From the NCBI RefSeq assembly GCF_964355755.1, contig NC_092674.1, positions 20,610,001-20,674,000 on the forward strand: a stretch of DNA of 64,000 bases. The letters are read 5' to 3'. Below the pieces are notes generated by a model. It was not told the origin of the DNA. It saw only the letters and a program-made list of their open reading frames with translations, and searched no databases. The position numbers and the translations under genes are program-made. Source of the DNA: Antedon mediterranea. Taxonomy: Eukaryota > Echinodermata > Crinoidea > Comatulida > Antedonidae. Below, piece by piece: positions 1 through 12,200 of this stretch (its first letter is position 1; the number at the start of each line of letters is the position of its first letter).

Positions 1-665
1 GTTGAGTTGCCAGATACACTGAAATAACACACAAAAACACATTCCTGTATATAACAGTTATATTATTGATGCAGGAAAACAAAATTATTTTGCAGCCGTC
101 TCACAATGAAAGTAGGCCTATAGCTTATGAACAAAATAAAGAGTTTTTAAAATATACAAGCACTGTAGAAACTAATGCCATAATATATATTTTTTTTAAT
201 ATATCAACATATCATAGACCTAAAGTACCTTTGCTTTACTGAGTCATCAATTAATTTTATGTTTACTTGTAATAACTGAAAAAGAAATCGTAATACTTAT
301 AAGAGGATAAAACAACTTTGGTTTTTTTGCCAGTAAAAAATCATGCGACTATCTAAATTGGAAATCTATTTTTATTATTTTATAGTTGTTACTTTAGTAA
401 ATTCAATTATTGTTGAAAGAAGCTTTAAAACAAAACCCGTTTTTAATTATTTTTTTCTTTATAAGATAATTTTGCAAGTGCTGGGTAAAATGATTTTGCT
501 TTTGGATCAAGTTAGAATGCATTATATTATTCCACACAAGTTTAATGGTAAGTAAATACACAACTAGGCGTGTATAAATATAATTTAGTGGAAATGCAAA
601 ATGGTGTAAATGCAAGAGGTAAATGTAAAGGTGCTTCTTAAAACTGCATTGTAAATATTTCTTAC
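1..665. other. Left edge, no gene recognised
   Basis: AT-rich sequence without a convincing coding exon. The CXorf38-like gene on the minus strand should continue into or beyond this stretch, because the exon ending at 666 has a clean donor site. I could not identify its next exon here; it may lie outside the window. Confidence 0.4.
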
Positions 666-1539
666 ACCATCGACATCCTTGAGTGCTGCAATAGTTTCTG
701 TGTTGTCTATACGTGTTCGTAATATATCCATCATTTGCTTTATTGTATTGACATGTGCCTTGAAATCGTCATCTGATATGTTCATTCCAGAGTGCATCAT
801 AGCGTTACGTACTTGAAGAACCTAAACAAAAAATAAATAGAAAAGATCCAACATTTATATTTCAATAGTTCTGTTTTATCATCGCACAACACAAATTAAA
901 GATCTTAGTATCATAGAACCGATAGTGCCAAAGACATTGCACAGAACCTTATTACAGAAATTGTGCTATTTCAAGTTAAGTGTAATTTTTTTTCTTTTAA
1001 TTTTTTTTAAATATGGAAAAAAGGTGATTTTTGATAAATGAAGTATAAGGCTAAAAATTAATAGTAAAATATAATTTTAATTATTTACGTTCTTAATCAT
1101 TTTGTCTCCAATCCGTTTATCTTTAAATTTCTTGCATATAAGTATAAAATTCAATACAGAACTTGTATCTGGATTGTAGACACCCGGCGTTTGTCCTTTA
1201 GGCATGTATGTCTTCGCTACCTCCCAAATAGATTCGGGCCAGATCTTTGGGTCAATATTTGTCCATTTTACACCTCTCTGCGGGTTACTGTGCTCCATTA
1301 ATATATTTTTCTTCCATGTAGTACATATTTTACAACTTGTAGGCGGTTCCTTTTTTTCGGACAAGATTGACATATTTTTTGTAAGGATCTTTTTGTTTCA
1401 AACATTCATGAAACTCAATTAATGTTTTCTCAGCAACTGGTACTAAGATATCACCTAGTAATATCTTAAGTACTTGGCCTGTCTTCATCCAGTTCTTGGA
1501 TTGTTCATCATTCAAACGTCTAGTCAAACTTTCCGACAT
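666..1539 (-). CDS. CXorf38-like protein, 5' part, with a frame break
   Basis: Two exons are visible on the minus strand: 1539-1089 and 821-666. The donor after 1089 (GTAAAT), the acceptor before 821 (TTTAG) and a GTAAGA donor after 666 are all plausible, and the intron is phase 0. The ATG at 1539 opens a protein with the order seen in the CXorf38 family: an RLN..KNW start, a C-x-x-C-x-x-W-K zinc-knuckle-like segment, WPESIWEVAKTYMPKG, then after the intron RNAMMHSGMNISDDDF. That last block also resembles the RN....H helix of HEPN-type domains. The molecular function of the family is not established to my knowledge. Oddity: the first exon changes frame in a run of seven A near 1353-1359. Removing one A would join the frames, so this is an assembly error, an allele, or an early pseudogene. 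Further exons are missing, so the gene is partial. Confidence 0.7.
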
Positions 1540-2236
1540 TATGTAGTGATCTGTAGTTAAACAAATAACAGGAATTTATTATAGTATTTATTTCACATAC
1601 GTACGGTGATTTATCTCGTCTATATTATAGACATACTGTATCGCTCCGCCCCTACCACAATATTGGCAAAAGGTTAATTAACTGACTAAAAAAAGGTTAA
1701 TTAACTGACTAAGAATCGCTGAAGGAGAAATTGACACAGCAACCGACAAACATTGAAACAAACATTTTCAACATTTTTAAACATGTTCAGCAATTTCGGT
1801 CGGTTGGTGGGTCAGTCGATCGGTTGGTCGGTCGGTAAACATTAACTTGAGCACGCGACTGCAGCCATGTATATGCCCTTATTGTAGGTAATACAAGTTC
1901 AGTTTCAACAAAAGCACTGGCCTTAACACTACTTTCCCAATGGTAAATGTCCAAAAGCCATAGGCCTAGCTAACTGGGTCGAAATCTGTCCACCTCCACT
2001 CATCTCGGGCAAGAGAGTCATCACCAGTCATTATCTTGCCTTTCTATAGTAGGCCTACATGAGTTGTTATACCACAACTATGTGCACTCATCAAACTAGG
2101 GTATAATGGTGGTCCATCTGTAGGGGTACAAATTTAATGAAATCGGTAGAGATTGTAGAAGTAGATGAGAAGTGGGAGTTAGCGCTGCCTATGAAGCTTC
2201 TGAATGAGCTGTATCTTTATTTCCTTCAAGCTTCTG
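1540..2236. other. Intergenic with short repeats
   Basis: No gene seen. A 19-20 bp motif containing AAGGTTAATTAACTGACT is doubled at about 1671-1710. A stretch rich in GGTCGGT at about 1795-1845 ends in GAGCACGCGACT at 1850-1861. That is the same right end as the composite element at 28446-29939, so this looks like a solo end fragment of that family. Confidence 0.5.
1750..1861 (+). mobile_element. End fragment of the GTCGCGTG / TCGG-rich element
   Basis: The stretch AACATTTTTAAACATGTTCAG, followed by a TCGG-rich tract and then GCACGCGAC, is shared with the right end of the 1.5-kb insertion at 28446-29939. Only this end is present; the body is missing. Confidence 0.55.
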
Positions 2237-2560
2237 CACTATAGGCATTATATTTCCTATCAACAAAGTCACTATAGGCATTATATTTCCTATCAACAAA
2301 GGCACTATAGGCATTATATTTCCTATCAACAAAGGCACTATAGGCATTATATTTCCTATCAACAAAGTCACTATAGGCATTAAATTTCCTATCAACAAAG
2401 TCACTATAGGCATTATATTTCCTATCAACAAAGGCACTATAGGCATTATATTTCCGATCAACAAAGGCACTATAGGCATTATATTTCCTATCAACAAAGG
2501 CACTATAGGCATTATATTTCCTATCAACAAAGGCACTATAGGCATTATATTTTCTAATAA
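2237..2560. repeat. 33-bp minisatellite, about ten units
   Basis: A unit beginning CACTATAGGCATTATATTTC repeats every 33 bp with starts at 2237, 2270, 2303, 2336, 2369, 2402, 2435, 2468, 2501 and 2534 (the last is partial). Units differ at only a few positions: AAGT versus AAGG at the end, one TAAATTT, one TTCCGAT. Because 33 is divisible by three, two minus-strand frames stay open across the whole array, reading as 11-residue repeats. I regard this as a by-product of the period rather than a gene. Confidence 0.93.
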
Positions 2561-3440
2561 TGTAGAAGTAAAGGTTATTCTTACCTCTTGTGGAAGCCTT
2601 CAAAGACCCATATTAAATTATATTCTGTCTGTTTAGAAAGAGTAACGGAATAATTATGAGCAAAGCCCTGATATGAACAGAAGAGATTATTCTGAGTTTA
2701 TACGAAAAATTGGAATTTCCAAAGATCTTACGATAGCCAATGGTTAAACAGCAACTTATATAATAGATCAAAATTCGAAGAATCCCGGTGAATATAAAAA
2801 ACTAAACAATGGCACTATCGATTTAATCTATGTTCATAGAATAACAATAGCGTTTACTTTTACAACTTTATCGACATAAACGTATTATACATTCAGTGGT
2901 TTTCTAGAAATCGGAATTTTCTTACTCTTACATTTCCTAATAGGCCTATTTACTGCTTCCATCACTGTGCGGTTTTGAGTCCCTCTCCCTCCTTTCATAA
3001 TGTAACAGTTTGGCAGCTATACTCTTCCGTCGTGTGAGTGAGTAGCCGATCGGTTAAGACAGTGGAACCGTAATTACGTAGCCATAACATCGGCAAGGGT
3101 TCGAGGCTCACTCGCTCCATGGTTCTGGTAGTAGAACGAGCCTTCTCGGATAAGGACTTTCAACCGTAGGTCCAGTGTACACATCTAGCTCATGTGCACT
3201 TTAAAGAACCTAGTACATCTTTCGAGACGAGTAGAGGGTTACCCCAGTGTACTAGTACATCAGTACACTGATCATAACTGGTCACTTTGCGAGACCAGTC
3301 TTTGCAATTCTGGTTGCCAATGACTGTAACATTCACACTTTAGTCATATAAATGGCTTTATGAAAAACCTTTAATTTCAATTATTCATAAAAAAAAATGC
3401 TATAAAAACGTGAATCTGAAAGAATCCGATCAATCGACGA
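2560..3440. repeat. Repeat family R1, copy 1 (with SINE insertion)
   Basis: Starting at GTAGAAGTAAAGGTTATTC, this stretch shares an ordered series of blocks with 5455-6115 and partly with 6630-7035. The blocks include AATTTCCAAA, ATGGCACTATCGATT, CATAAACGTAT, TTTACTGCTTCC, GTGCGGTTTTGAGT, TAATGTAACAGTTT and ATCCGATCAATC. Compared with copy 2 it carries an extra SINE at about 3034-3330. Function unknown; no conserved reading frame links the copies. Confidence 0.65.
3034..3335 (+). mobile_element. tRNA-derived SINE
   Basis: The head (3036-3113) is tRNA-like. GAGTGAG at 3036-3042 can pair with CTCACTC at 3107-3113, an A-box-like TAGCCGATCGGTTAAG follows, and the B box is GGTTCGAGGC. The body contains CCAGTGTACACATCT and GTGCACTTTAAAGAACCTAG; the same body, in reverse, lies at about 17588-17710. 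It interrupts repeat R1 copy 1, so it inserted after that family spread. Confidence 0.7.
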
Positions 3441-4940
3441 TATAAAGGCAACCAATCTTAATAGAATTAAGATTAAAATTAGGTGGTTAAACAGGACTGT
3501 TTACATCTACAAATTATGATAAATTGTATAAAAGTATTGTGTATTACTAGTAATTATTAGTAAAACTGTATAATAGTTGTCACAGTCCTAAGTGACGGGT
3601 ATTCAAAGTTTAACGAAAAGGGTAATATATATATATCTATATACTTCTAATTGCGTTCTCCTGTACCTATACATTTACGTTCAATTTAGGCGTGATAATA
3701 GTATTCTTACATTTAAAACAATTAAAATTCCACTTATTTTATTTAAACTTTATTTTTTAAATGTAATTCTACGTTAGACCTAAAATAAATATTCGTTTTT
3801 TATTTTACATAAGAAGTAAAACAAAAATGTAGTACTAGTAGGTCTAGAAGTAAATAAACAAATTGCATATTAGGCTATTGACCCTCTCAGGTTACGTTAT
3901 ACTAAATTTTTACATCTAGAATAGAAATGACTTAAATGTGGTCTAAAATATTCGTCCTTTGGTGTAAAGTGTATTATACTGTTGGCAGACGTTTACAATG
4001 CTAAGATCAAGGAGTAATATCTACTGAAGAGATCATGCTACTTCTTGTTTGTGTGATAGAAAAACAAAAAGAAATTTGTATTTCTAAATGGGTAGGTAAA
4101 AGACAATATAGCAGATATCATCCTCAATCACATTTAACGAATGATAAAATCCCTACAACTGCGTTGGATCTTCACATAGTAGAAGAGTATCCACATGTAT
4201 TAATAGTAAAACAAAGCGTAACAAAAAAATATAATAAATATATCAATTGTAGATTTTGATCTAAAAATTAAAATAGAAGACAACTGTTTTATTCTTGTAA
4301 ATACGTACGCCACTAATTACGTAAGAGATATATGTTACTATTTTAAAAACATTGCATAAAACAATGATTGACTTCAAAAAAAGCCATAATTAAAATAATA
4401 TCAGTTGCGATATGAAATGTGTTTTTAACCAAAAATGTAGTGGCTTTAAAGTAGATAAATCTCTTTATAAAATAACACATTACATTTTTATGAAAAAGCT
4501 TAATCTTAATAATATCGGTTCTACCCGACCTGTTGCCACCACATTTGTATCTTTTCCTACAGCAAGAACAACAGGTTTTGATTTTTTTTTTTCATAAACA
4601 AAAAGAATGTCAGTAAATGAATTGCTTTTTATATGGTTTAGACCCAAATGTTTGAGGTTTTGAAGTTCACTTCAGCAAATCCCATTCTTTTCACACTAAT
4701 TTACAAATATAAATTAGATACCGGTACTCTACAACATGCTAAATGAACATTTTTTTTCAAAACAAAGTAATAAAATGAACAATATGTGGAATAATTATGA
4801 CAAAACATTTTACCAATTTTACAGAGTACAACTTATCGTAAAGTTATGTCAAAAGCGTAGACCTAACAGCTTATACAATTGAAACATTTTAATTAATAAG
4901 AAAAATGTGTTTGTTAATGGAAAATAAGTTAAAGAGACTA
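3441..4940. other. Intergenic, AT-rich, with a LAMP exon-1 relic
   Basis: Apart from the degenerate first-exon copy at 3955-4066 I see no gene. Short open frames here have no recognisable domains. Confidence 0.5.
3955..4066 (+). pseudogene. Relic of a LAMP-like first exon and its leader
   Basis: The stretch GGTGTAAAGTGTATTATACTG, then GGCAGACGTTTACAATG and ATCATGCTACTTCTT, matches the leader and signal-peptide exon of the LAMP-like gene at 9215-9297 block by block. The copy has an extra segment with an in-frame stop between the two ATGs, and no donor at the matching position (GTGTGATAG instead of TTGGTAAG). No later LAMP exons follow. It is best read as a dead partial duplication of the 5' end of the neighbouring gene. 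Confidence 0.6.
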
Positions 4941-5176
4941 TGTAAAAACAGAGGAATAATACCTTATAAGAAATATGTGGGAAAACATATAACAAAAAGC
5001 ATTGATATTACTGTACCGTAACAGAAAATATATATATATTATCAAAATAACGTTTTATGTAAAAACAGAGGAATAATACCTTATAAGAAATATGTGGGAA
5101 AACATATAACAAAAAGCATTGATATTACTGTACCGTAAAAGAAAATATATATATATATTATCAAAATAACGTTTTA
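4941..5176. repeat. 117-bp tandem duplication
   Basis: Two nearly identical copies, 4941-5057 and 5058-about 5176, each begin TGTAAAAACAGAGGAATAAT and end with ATCAAAATAACGTTTTA. They differ by a C/A change before an AT tract and by the length of that tract, so the duplication is recent. Confidence 0.9.
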
Positions 5177-5454
5177 GAGAAAATGTTTAGAGGAAATATA
5201 TATGTAAAGAGATGAGGATTTTTTAAATCGAAATAAAAGTGGCAGTTGATTGTGAGTTGAAGACTAACTGTTATGCTTGAGTTAGGTATTAATACTTTCT
5301 CGTACTAAATATACCAGGTTTCTAATACTTAATACGTAAAACATAATATACCTATTACTAAGCCCAGACGTTAACTAATAATAATACCTAATGATTATAG
5401 AAATAACATATAACATATATTAGGTCTACGTCCAAATGAGACATAAACTGCCAT

Positions 5455-6115
5455 GTCTATGTAGAAGTAATTTTATTCTTACCACTTTTTGGTACTTTCA
5501 AAGAGCTGATTATAAAATTTGATACAACAAAATCAAACGTCTAAAAAGAGTATTATGAGCAACGCCCTGATCAGCATAAATAATTATGAGTCTATACTGT
5601 ATACGATAAAGGGAATTTCCAAATATCGTAAAACAGCCAATAGCGAAACAACAGCAACTTCGCACACACACTCAAAACTCACCAAAACAATGGCACTATC
5701 GATTCATTTATGTTATTATGTATGAATAACAATAACGTTTATTACGTTACATTAATATTATGGATATAAACGTATCGTACATTACATTTTAATTTGCTAG
5801 AAATCGGAATTTGTTTCCCATCATCTTTACTGCTTCCAAGTTCCAACTAATTCAGTCCATCAATGTGCGGTTTTGAGTTTCCTTATTTTATTTCCCCTCA
5901 AACAAACTCCACGCCCTCCACTCTCCACCTTGCTCTCTCTTTCCCCTAATGTAACAGTTTTCTAATGTTTTTTAATGTTTACAATTTAGGCATATTCATG
6001 TCCAAATCGTAATTTTGCCTTTTTATAAATGCTGTGTCAGTAGAAACCTTTAATTTAAATTCTTCATAAAATTGCTATAGAAAATGCATCTGCAGGGATC
6101 CGATCAATCCGATCG
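5455..6115. repeat. Repeat family R1, copy 2
   Basis: This is the most complete uninterrupted copy of the family described at 2560-3440. The block order is the same and the junction TAATGTAACAGTTTTCTAATG is unbroken where copy 1 has the SINE. Confidence 0.65.
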
Positions 6116-6629
6116 ATTGTGTATTCCTGAAGTAAAATTATATAATTGTCTGCTTGAATTTAAAATAGAATTATACTTATTTTATCTAGACCTTATACAT
6201 TTTATTAAGCGCTATTCTCAAAACTCGTAAAATGTCGAAGAATAAAACCATCATTTGATAATTTGCATTTCATAAGATCTTATAATAAAATCTACTCGAC
6301 TTACCTAACCAGCCAATGGTGACAACAACAGTTACTTTCCATTCATAGGTACCATCGATTAGGCCTTAAAATTACGTTTATCCTCTCAACATTGCGAACA
6401 TAACCAATTTAAATGTGTGAGCTGTATTTACTGGTGTTTACGCTAGGTAGACAAATCGACAGAAAAAACTTTCCGTATAAATAGGCCTGGTTACTATTAT
6501 TTAAAATGTAATAGCCCTACTACTAGGCCTGACGTTGTTTTAAATAATTAATTAAAAATAAATAGTATATTGATAAAACATATGTATAGGCGGATATGAC
6601 GACCACGAAACCTGACAGGTCTACAGTAC

Positions 6630-7035
6630 GTAGAAGTAGTTTTATTCACATGTTGGTACGTCGAAGAGCCTTCAAATATCAAATTTGAGCGATTTTGGTT
6701 GAGTACGTCCTAATAAATAATTCCGATACTATAGATAGCAGGGAATTTCCAAAGATCTTAAATTAGCCAATAGCGATTCATTTTATGTTCATAGAAAAAT
6801 AATATTAACATTTATTACAGCAGTATGAACATAAACGTAGATATGATGCCTTCAATGGTTTAGCAGACATTAGAATTTCTTTCATTCTAACTCTTTCAGC
6901 TTTTACTGCTTGGAAGTGTCACCATATTCAGTATGATTTACAGTGTTCCTATTTCTTTATCTTAATGCATAAGCGGTAACAGTTTTCATTATCCTCTGAT
7001 TAAAACAGATTGTCGAAATCGTAATTTCGCCTATC
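6630..7035. repeat. Repeat family R1, copy 3 (diverged)
   Basis: It shares GTAGAAGTAGTTTTATTC, GGGAATTTCCAAAGATCTTA, TAGCCAATAGCGA, TTTACTGCTT and GGTAACAGTTTTC with the other copies, in the same order but with many gaps. Confidence 0.5.
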
Positions 7036-7506
7036 AATATCAACAGTTATGACGATGCCAAAAAGCTTCACGGAGACCTTACTAACAATACAATTGTATA
7101 TGATTATTTCGTCAAACATACTATTAACGTGCATCAACATCGGGATCTTGGTATTATTTTAGATAGCTCTCTTATTTGTTCTTTTTATGTTGACAATTTT
7201 CTTTTAAAAATACGATAATGTAATAATATTAGCTAACCAATATGCTTGTAATGTAAATAAAGCTCACATTAAATGAGCTAAAGTAAAAGATAATTTAATG
7301 AATTTCATAAAATCAAAATAAAAACTCTTTTTTTTTCTTTTCTCTTTCTTTTTTTGTATTTCTTCAATATTGAGAAAAATGAAAAAGAATACAAAAAGTA
7401 ATTTTTTTTAATACACTTATTGTATTTTACTATAAAACAGAAAGTTGAAAAGGAAGGAAAGAAATCCAACGTTAGCCAAATTTTATAATTTATGTGTCAA
7501 TATTAT

Positions 7507-7661
7507 ACAGATATTGACTGCTTAGAGGTTAAATATAAGATTTGACATCTCCGAGGGAATGATATTAAGTTCGAGGGAATATATATTCCCCGAGAACTTA
7601 ATATCATTCCCGAGGGGATGTCAAATCTTATATTTTACCGATATAAAAGGCAATATCTGTT
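7507..7661. repeat. Long hairpin, foldback element
   Basis: An inverted repeat with arms of about 75 bp. The left arm contains AAATATAAGATTTGACATC, GAGGGAATGATATTAAGTTC and an outer ACAGATATTG; the right arm carries their reverse complements, ending CAATATCTGT. The centre is GAATATATATTCC. No coding capacity, so it is probably a miniature inverted-repeat element. Confidence 0.8.
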
Positions 7662-8102
7662 ATATTATATAGCCAAGAACAAGTCTGCTGGGTTGGGTGA
7701 AGCTAGGCTAGGCCTCCTCTATAGTATTTGTATTGTATTTAAACAAGCCTGCCTACACCTTACCTTGCGAAGAATAATATACAGATAATTACTAATTAAT
7801 GATTCCTTGGCAATAAAATATTCACTTAGGCCTAGGTCGTTTAAATTAACAGAAGAATTTCCATCAATAAGCCTATTAAAAATAATAATATTATAATCAG
7901 GTAGGCCGAATAAACAATTCGTCTTCTTCTCGATCTTCGAGGAGCCGAATCACCGGATGTTCAGCGGGTACGAGTTACTAGGTTACTACCGTGAGTATTG
8001 ACCAATCACAAACGGTGTTTCAGCACATTTAGGGTGGACTTATAACAAATGAGGGCGCTATGTATGCATAGTTTAAATAGTTTAGAAGATTAATTTCTTC
8101 AA

Positions 8103-8192
8103 GGAACTTCCGTGGCGCAACGGTTGAAGCGTTGTCTTGCGATGGAGTGACAATTCCACCCGAGTTCAAGATCGAGTTGATGACTTTTGTTT
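8103..8192 (+). mobile_element. tRNA-like SINE head
   Basis: GTGGCGCAACGGTTGAAGCG fits an RNA polymerase III A box and GAGTTCAAGATC a weak B box, about 50 bp apart. No clean acceptor stem is seen, so a SINE head or tRNA relic is more likely than a working tRNA. Confidence 0.45.
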
Positions 8193-8218
8193 ATTTATCG
8201 GCAACGCGAGTGTTGGCA

Positions 8219-8330
8219 CACGAAAATTACACAGTCAATATCATCGTACTCGAGAATCTATATGTTTAATGACAGGGGACACGATAATTACGCGAAAATT
8301 ACACAGTCAATATCATCGTTCTCGAGGATA
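8219..8330. repeat. 73-bp tandem doublet
   Basis: CGAAAATTACACAGTCAATA followed by TCATCGT.CTCGAG occurs at about 8221 and again at about 8294. CGCTTCGCTCGCGTACCATC at 8398-8417 is the same terminal motif as at 55723-55759. Confidence 0.7.
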
Positions 8331-9248
8331 TATACGATTTACGATCCTCGCAGCGGTAGTCATGTGATGCAGTTTCAACCAATCACGTTAGTGTATCGCT
8401 TCGCTCGCGTACCATCTAGTTATTGTGATTGGTTGTTGCATGCGTTGCTTGTTTGACAGTTTTGATAGGTTGTTCTACGAACACTACACAGTTAATGTTA
8501 AAGCTTATCATGTTGATAAAAGCCGATGCTGTTTTGGCTCTCTTCTATCAGTACTTAGTACTATGGAATAAAAATTCAATACACATTTGTGTCATTTTGT
8601 TGAAAAGAAGCCACATCCCTATGTTTTCCCGAAAACAGGTTTTCTAATACTTTACTCTCTTTCTTTCCATATATCGACTTTGCCGTAAATTATTATGCAT
8701 TTCATGAGCTTTATATTACTCAAATTAAAATTACGCATATCAAATAAGAATATATCAAGTAATTATTGCATAGATATCTGGTATCTCGTGATAAAGACCT
8801 TGCTGTTAAAACAATGTATTGTATACGGTAGGCCTACAATTCACTTTCTTCACAAACAACATTAATAACACAATTGCACTCGACGCCTTATTTAAATCAC
8901 GATTTAGTCAACCATTCGAATGTCTTGCAATATCTGAATATATCAACACTTGTTCTTTCCTCCTAAAATGAATTTAGTAGGTTTAAAATTAGAGATAAAT
9001 GATTTTAAAAAATAGTTGTGGGCCTATTGACCATATAATTCCTGAGTATGCCTAATTAACAGAAATGAAATATAGAAGTAACCGTGACGTTCTGTCTATT
9101 TTCGTCTTTCCTCTTCCGAGAAACTAAATTAACAAATGACTAATTTTTGTGTACATCCTTAGGCAGTATGGTTAGGGATAGCCTAGTTTGCTTTAAAACA
9201 ATTTCTTCCTGTGTGTAAAGTGTGTTACACTGCTGGCAGACATTTACA

Positions 9249-12200
9249 ATGTTGGGATCTACCGAAGGAATCATGCTACTGCTTTTCTTACTTCTTGGTA
9301 AGCTCATTCAATTTTTTTAATCTTAATTTCCAATATCAACTGAAACAAACAAAAAATTGTTTAACATAATACATAGTTTATTTTTGTCTTTATGTTTATA
9401 TATTATAACAAATTGAATAGGGTTTAAGACTTTATCTAACAAAACGCTATATATAAATTAATACTTGAATTGAAAATAATCCATATCTCTCACTACAATA
9501 TATATAAATATTGTGTATCATCATTAAGGTACTAATTGAACGCAAACGTAAACCTTGAGTCACGTAGAGCCCTGTGTTCTTCACGGTATCATACGCGCAA
9601 CAAACATCGTTCTTTTTATTGTGGTAACCAATCATCCAATGACAATTCTTTTCTACATTGTTTTCATGCCTACATTTATCCTATTTAGGACCCAAGAAAT
9701 TCCTTTCTTGTAAGGCAATATTAGGCTCATTGTTTCTAATAATACAATTTTTAAATTTATCAGAATTTATAAAGTCTGAATAATATATAGTATTATTGTA
9801 CATGCACGTCTTTCATGGACTATATGGCATTTAAATGAAAAGAATAGCGTGTCATACTGGTTGAAAACAATATTAATATTTGTTAATTCAAATATCACTG
9901 TATGTCTAATTTGATTAAAATTATAAATATATAGGCTATGAAAATTTAGAGATCTTTTCAAATGGCGGTAAAGGTAACATTCCTACTGTGTTTACTCACT
10001 AAATCACATCAATTTATAATAATACTCTGTAATAATAAAAATTGTAAAATAAATGTTAGTTTACTTAAACTATAATAGGACTAATGGTTAAATTAGATGT
10101 CTTGATAATTATAATTAGTCGACGTCATCATACCGGACGGATTTCTTTATTAACGTAAATTAGTCAAAGGATACAACATGTCTGATGATCTGTATTGTTG
10201 ATACCACCTGACATTTCAACACAGTACTTTGGTGAGGAAGCCTTTAATTTAAAAAAAAACCCCGTTTTATTATGCAGTTGGATTAAAGCCAGATCCGAAA
10301 TCGTTCATCCTATCTTTCACTACTACTGCAATATCGTGGTTTGGTTAATAAAGTATATATAGATATCTCAATGACATTTTCTTATAGGCCTACTCTATTA
10401 ATACTAAACCGTAAAAGGTACGGTATATTTCGGTTTAATTTTATAGGCAAATATCATTTTTCATAAGTTGACCCAAATTCCGTGATTTGTAATATTGGAA
10501 TTATTTAAGTTAGGTCGAATGCAATGTCAGACGTTACATTCTTTCTATGTCGAAGTAACATGAATTATAACAATGTAAAGATATTATCTATAGATATTGC
10601 ATAATCACATTTATTATTATTATTATTTAAAAATAATGAGACGTTAAAATACTGGAATATTCAATTTCATTTATTTACTATGCAATAATTGTATTAAAAA
10701 ATCATCGTTTTATTGGTGATTTAAACGTTTGATGTTGGAACATCTTTCAAGCGTGGTTTCCACTAGAGACGAAACACAAGGACGTTCGAATAATCAATTG
10801 TTTGTGATCATTGTGATTGATGTGGTCAAATCATCACGTTGCGCGCGCAAGTACGTATTTTGGTTGCGTCTCTATTGGAAATAAATCATTATTCATTATG
10901 TATTATTGTGGAGTAAAATAGATGAGCTATAAATAAGGCAATAATATATGTACGGTATTTGACTACGATGAATCATTGACGGCAATATCCGATTCATAAG
11001 TGTAAACAAAATGTATGATGTCCCTCCTGATATACTTTACAGGGTTATTGTATTCATAAGCAATACGTACCTTCTTCTTATGGTGAAGTGTTCTATAATT
11101 CTTGTATAAATACCCTTTTTTAGTCAAGCTAAATTCAGCACCATGATAGGTGTAGTCACATGACGTCATGATCAGTAAGAACAAAACAAATATTCGTTTG
11201 TTATTGTCCTAGTATAATCTGGCCTTAGTTTCCAATGTAGCCAAACAAAAAGGAGAACTTTAAAGCTTGCTGTGATTGAAAAGAGAAACTACTTTTGTTC
11301 AATTGTTCGTGTGACAACTTCATTTTAATCATAATTACGATATTTCATTTATATATTGTTATATTTATTTTTGTTGTGCTTGAGCAATGTTTAAAAAATA
11401 CCCAAAACAATAATATTGCTAAAAGATTTTACGTTTAATTCTTGCAGTAACTTTAAAAAACACTATATTAGCTAAAGCTACCAATACTATTCCTGGTGTT
11501 GTACCTATTCAAAGAGAATGGAATTTTCAGCAGTGTATTAAAATCACTTTCGGGGCTAGATTAACCATTCCATACACGAATATGGATGAAACTGTGAGTA
11601 TACTTGCCTTACATTAAAACTTTATGCAATCAGTTATCAGTAGCAATGTTTATAATTTGTAATGCTCTTAATTAATAATAGCAAATTTTAAAGATGTATT
11701 GTTCCCCAAAAACATTCAAAATAAAGGTTAATTAAATAAGACTTTTAATTATTATTTTTTATTTAATTATACTTTTATTATTTTGTAGTTTTAATCAAGT
11801 TAATCACTTCCGTAGAAAAAAAAGGAAACACATAATGTGTTCACTTCTAAAATGACAAAATAAATGGTTAAATTAAACTAAAAACCCATTGGCTTGAAGC
11901 CAATTTGACTATTTTTTGCTTTATATTACAGTTTTTTTTCCAGTTAAATACATTTTGGTTCTAACCAATTTTTGGTCAAAGCGGATAATTATTATGTGAC
12001 ATAAAAATGGAATAGTAAACCAAACATTTTTTTGTTCAGGGGGATAATATACATCTTTTTCAAAATCCGAGTTTGTCAGTTTGAATGATTTTGTGGTGAA
12101 TATCTACACTAGTTACTAAAAGCTGTCATGTTGTGTTTATCTACGATCACATTGTACAACGACTGTTATTCAATTCGATGGGAAAACTAGACAAGAAGAC

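Noticed and set aside
1345-1365. Programmed frameshifting in the CXorf38-like exon
   Set aside because: No known programmed shift exists in this family and a homopolymer-length error or mutation explains it more simply.
2237-2560. Possible CRISPR-like array
   Set aside because: The units are contiguous with no unique spacers, and this is eukaryotic DNA. It is a minisatellite.
2189-2603. Two overlapping repetitive open frames on the minus strand
   Set aside because: Both are forced by the 33-bp minisatellite period. There is no flanking coding sequence and no codon-like pattern of change.
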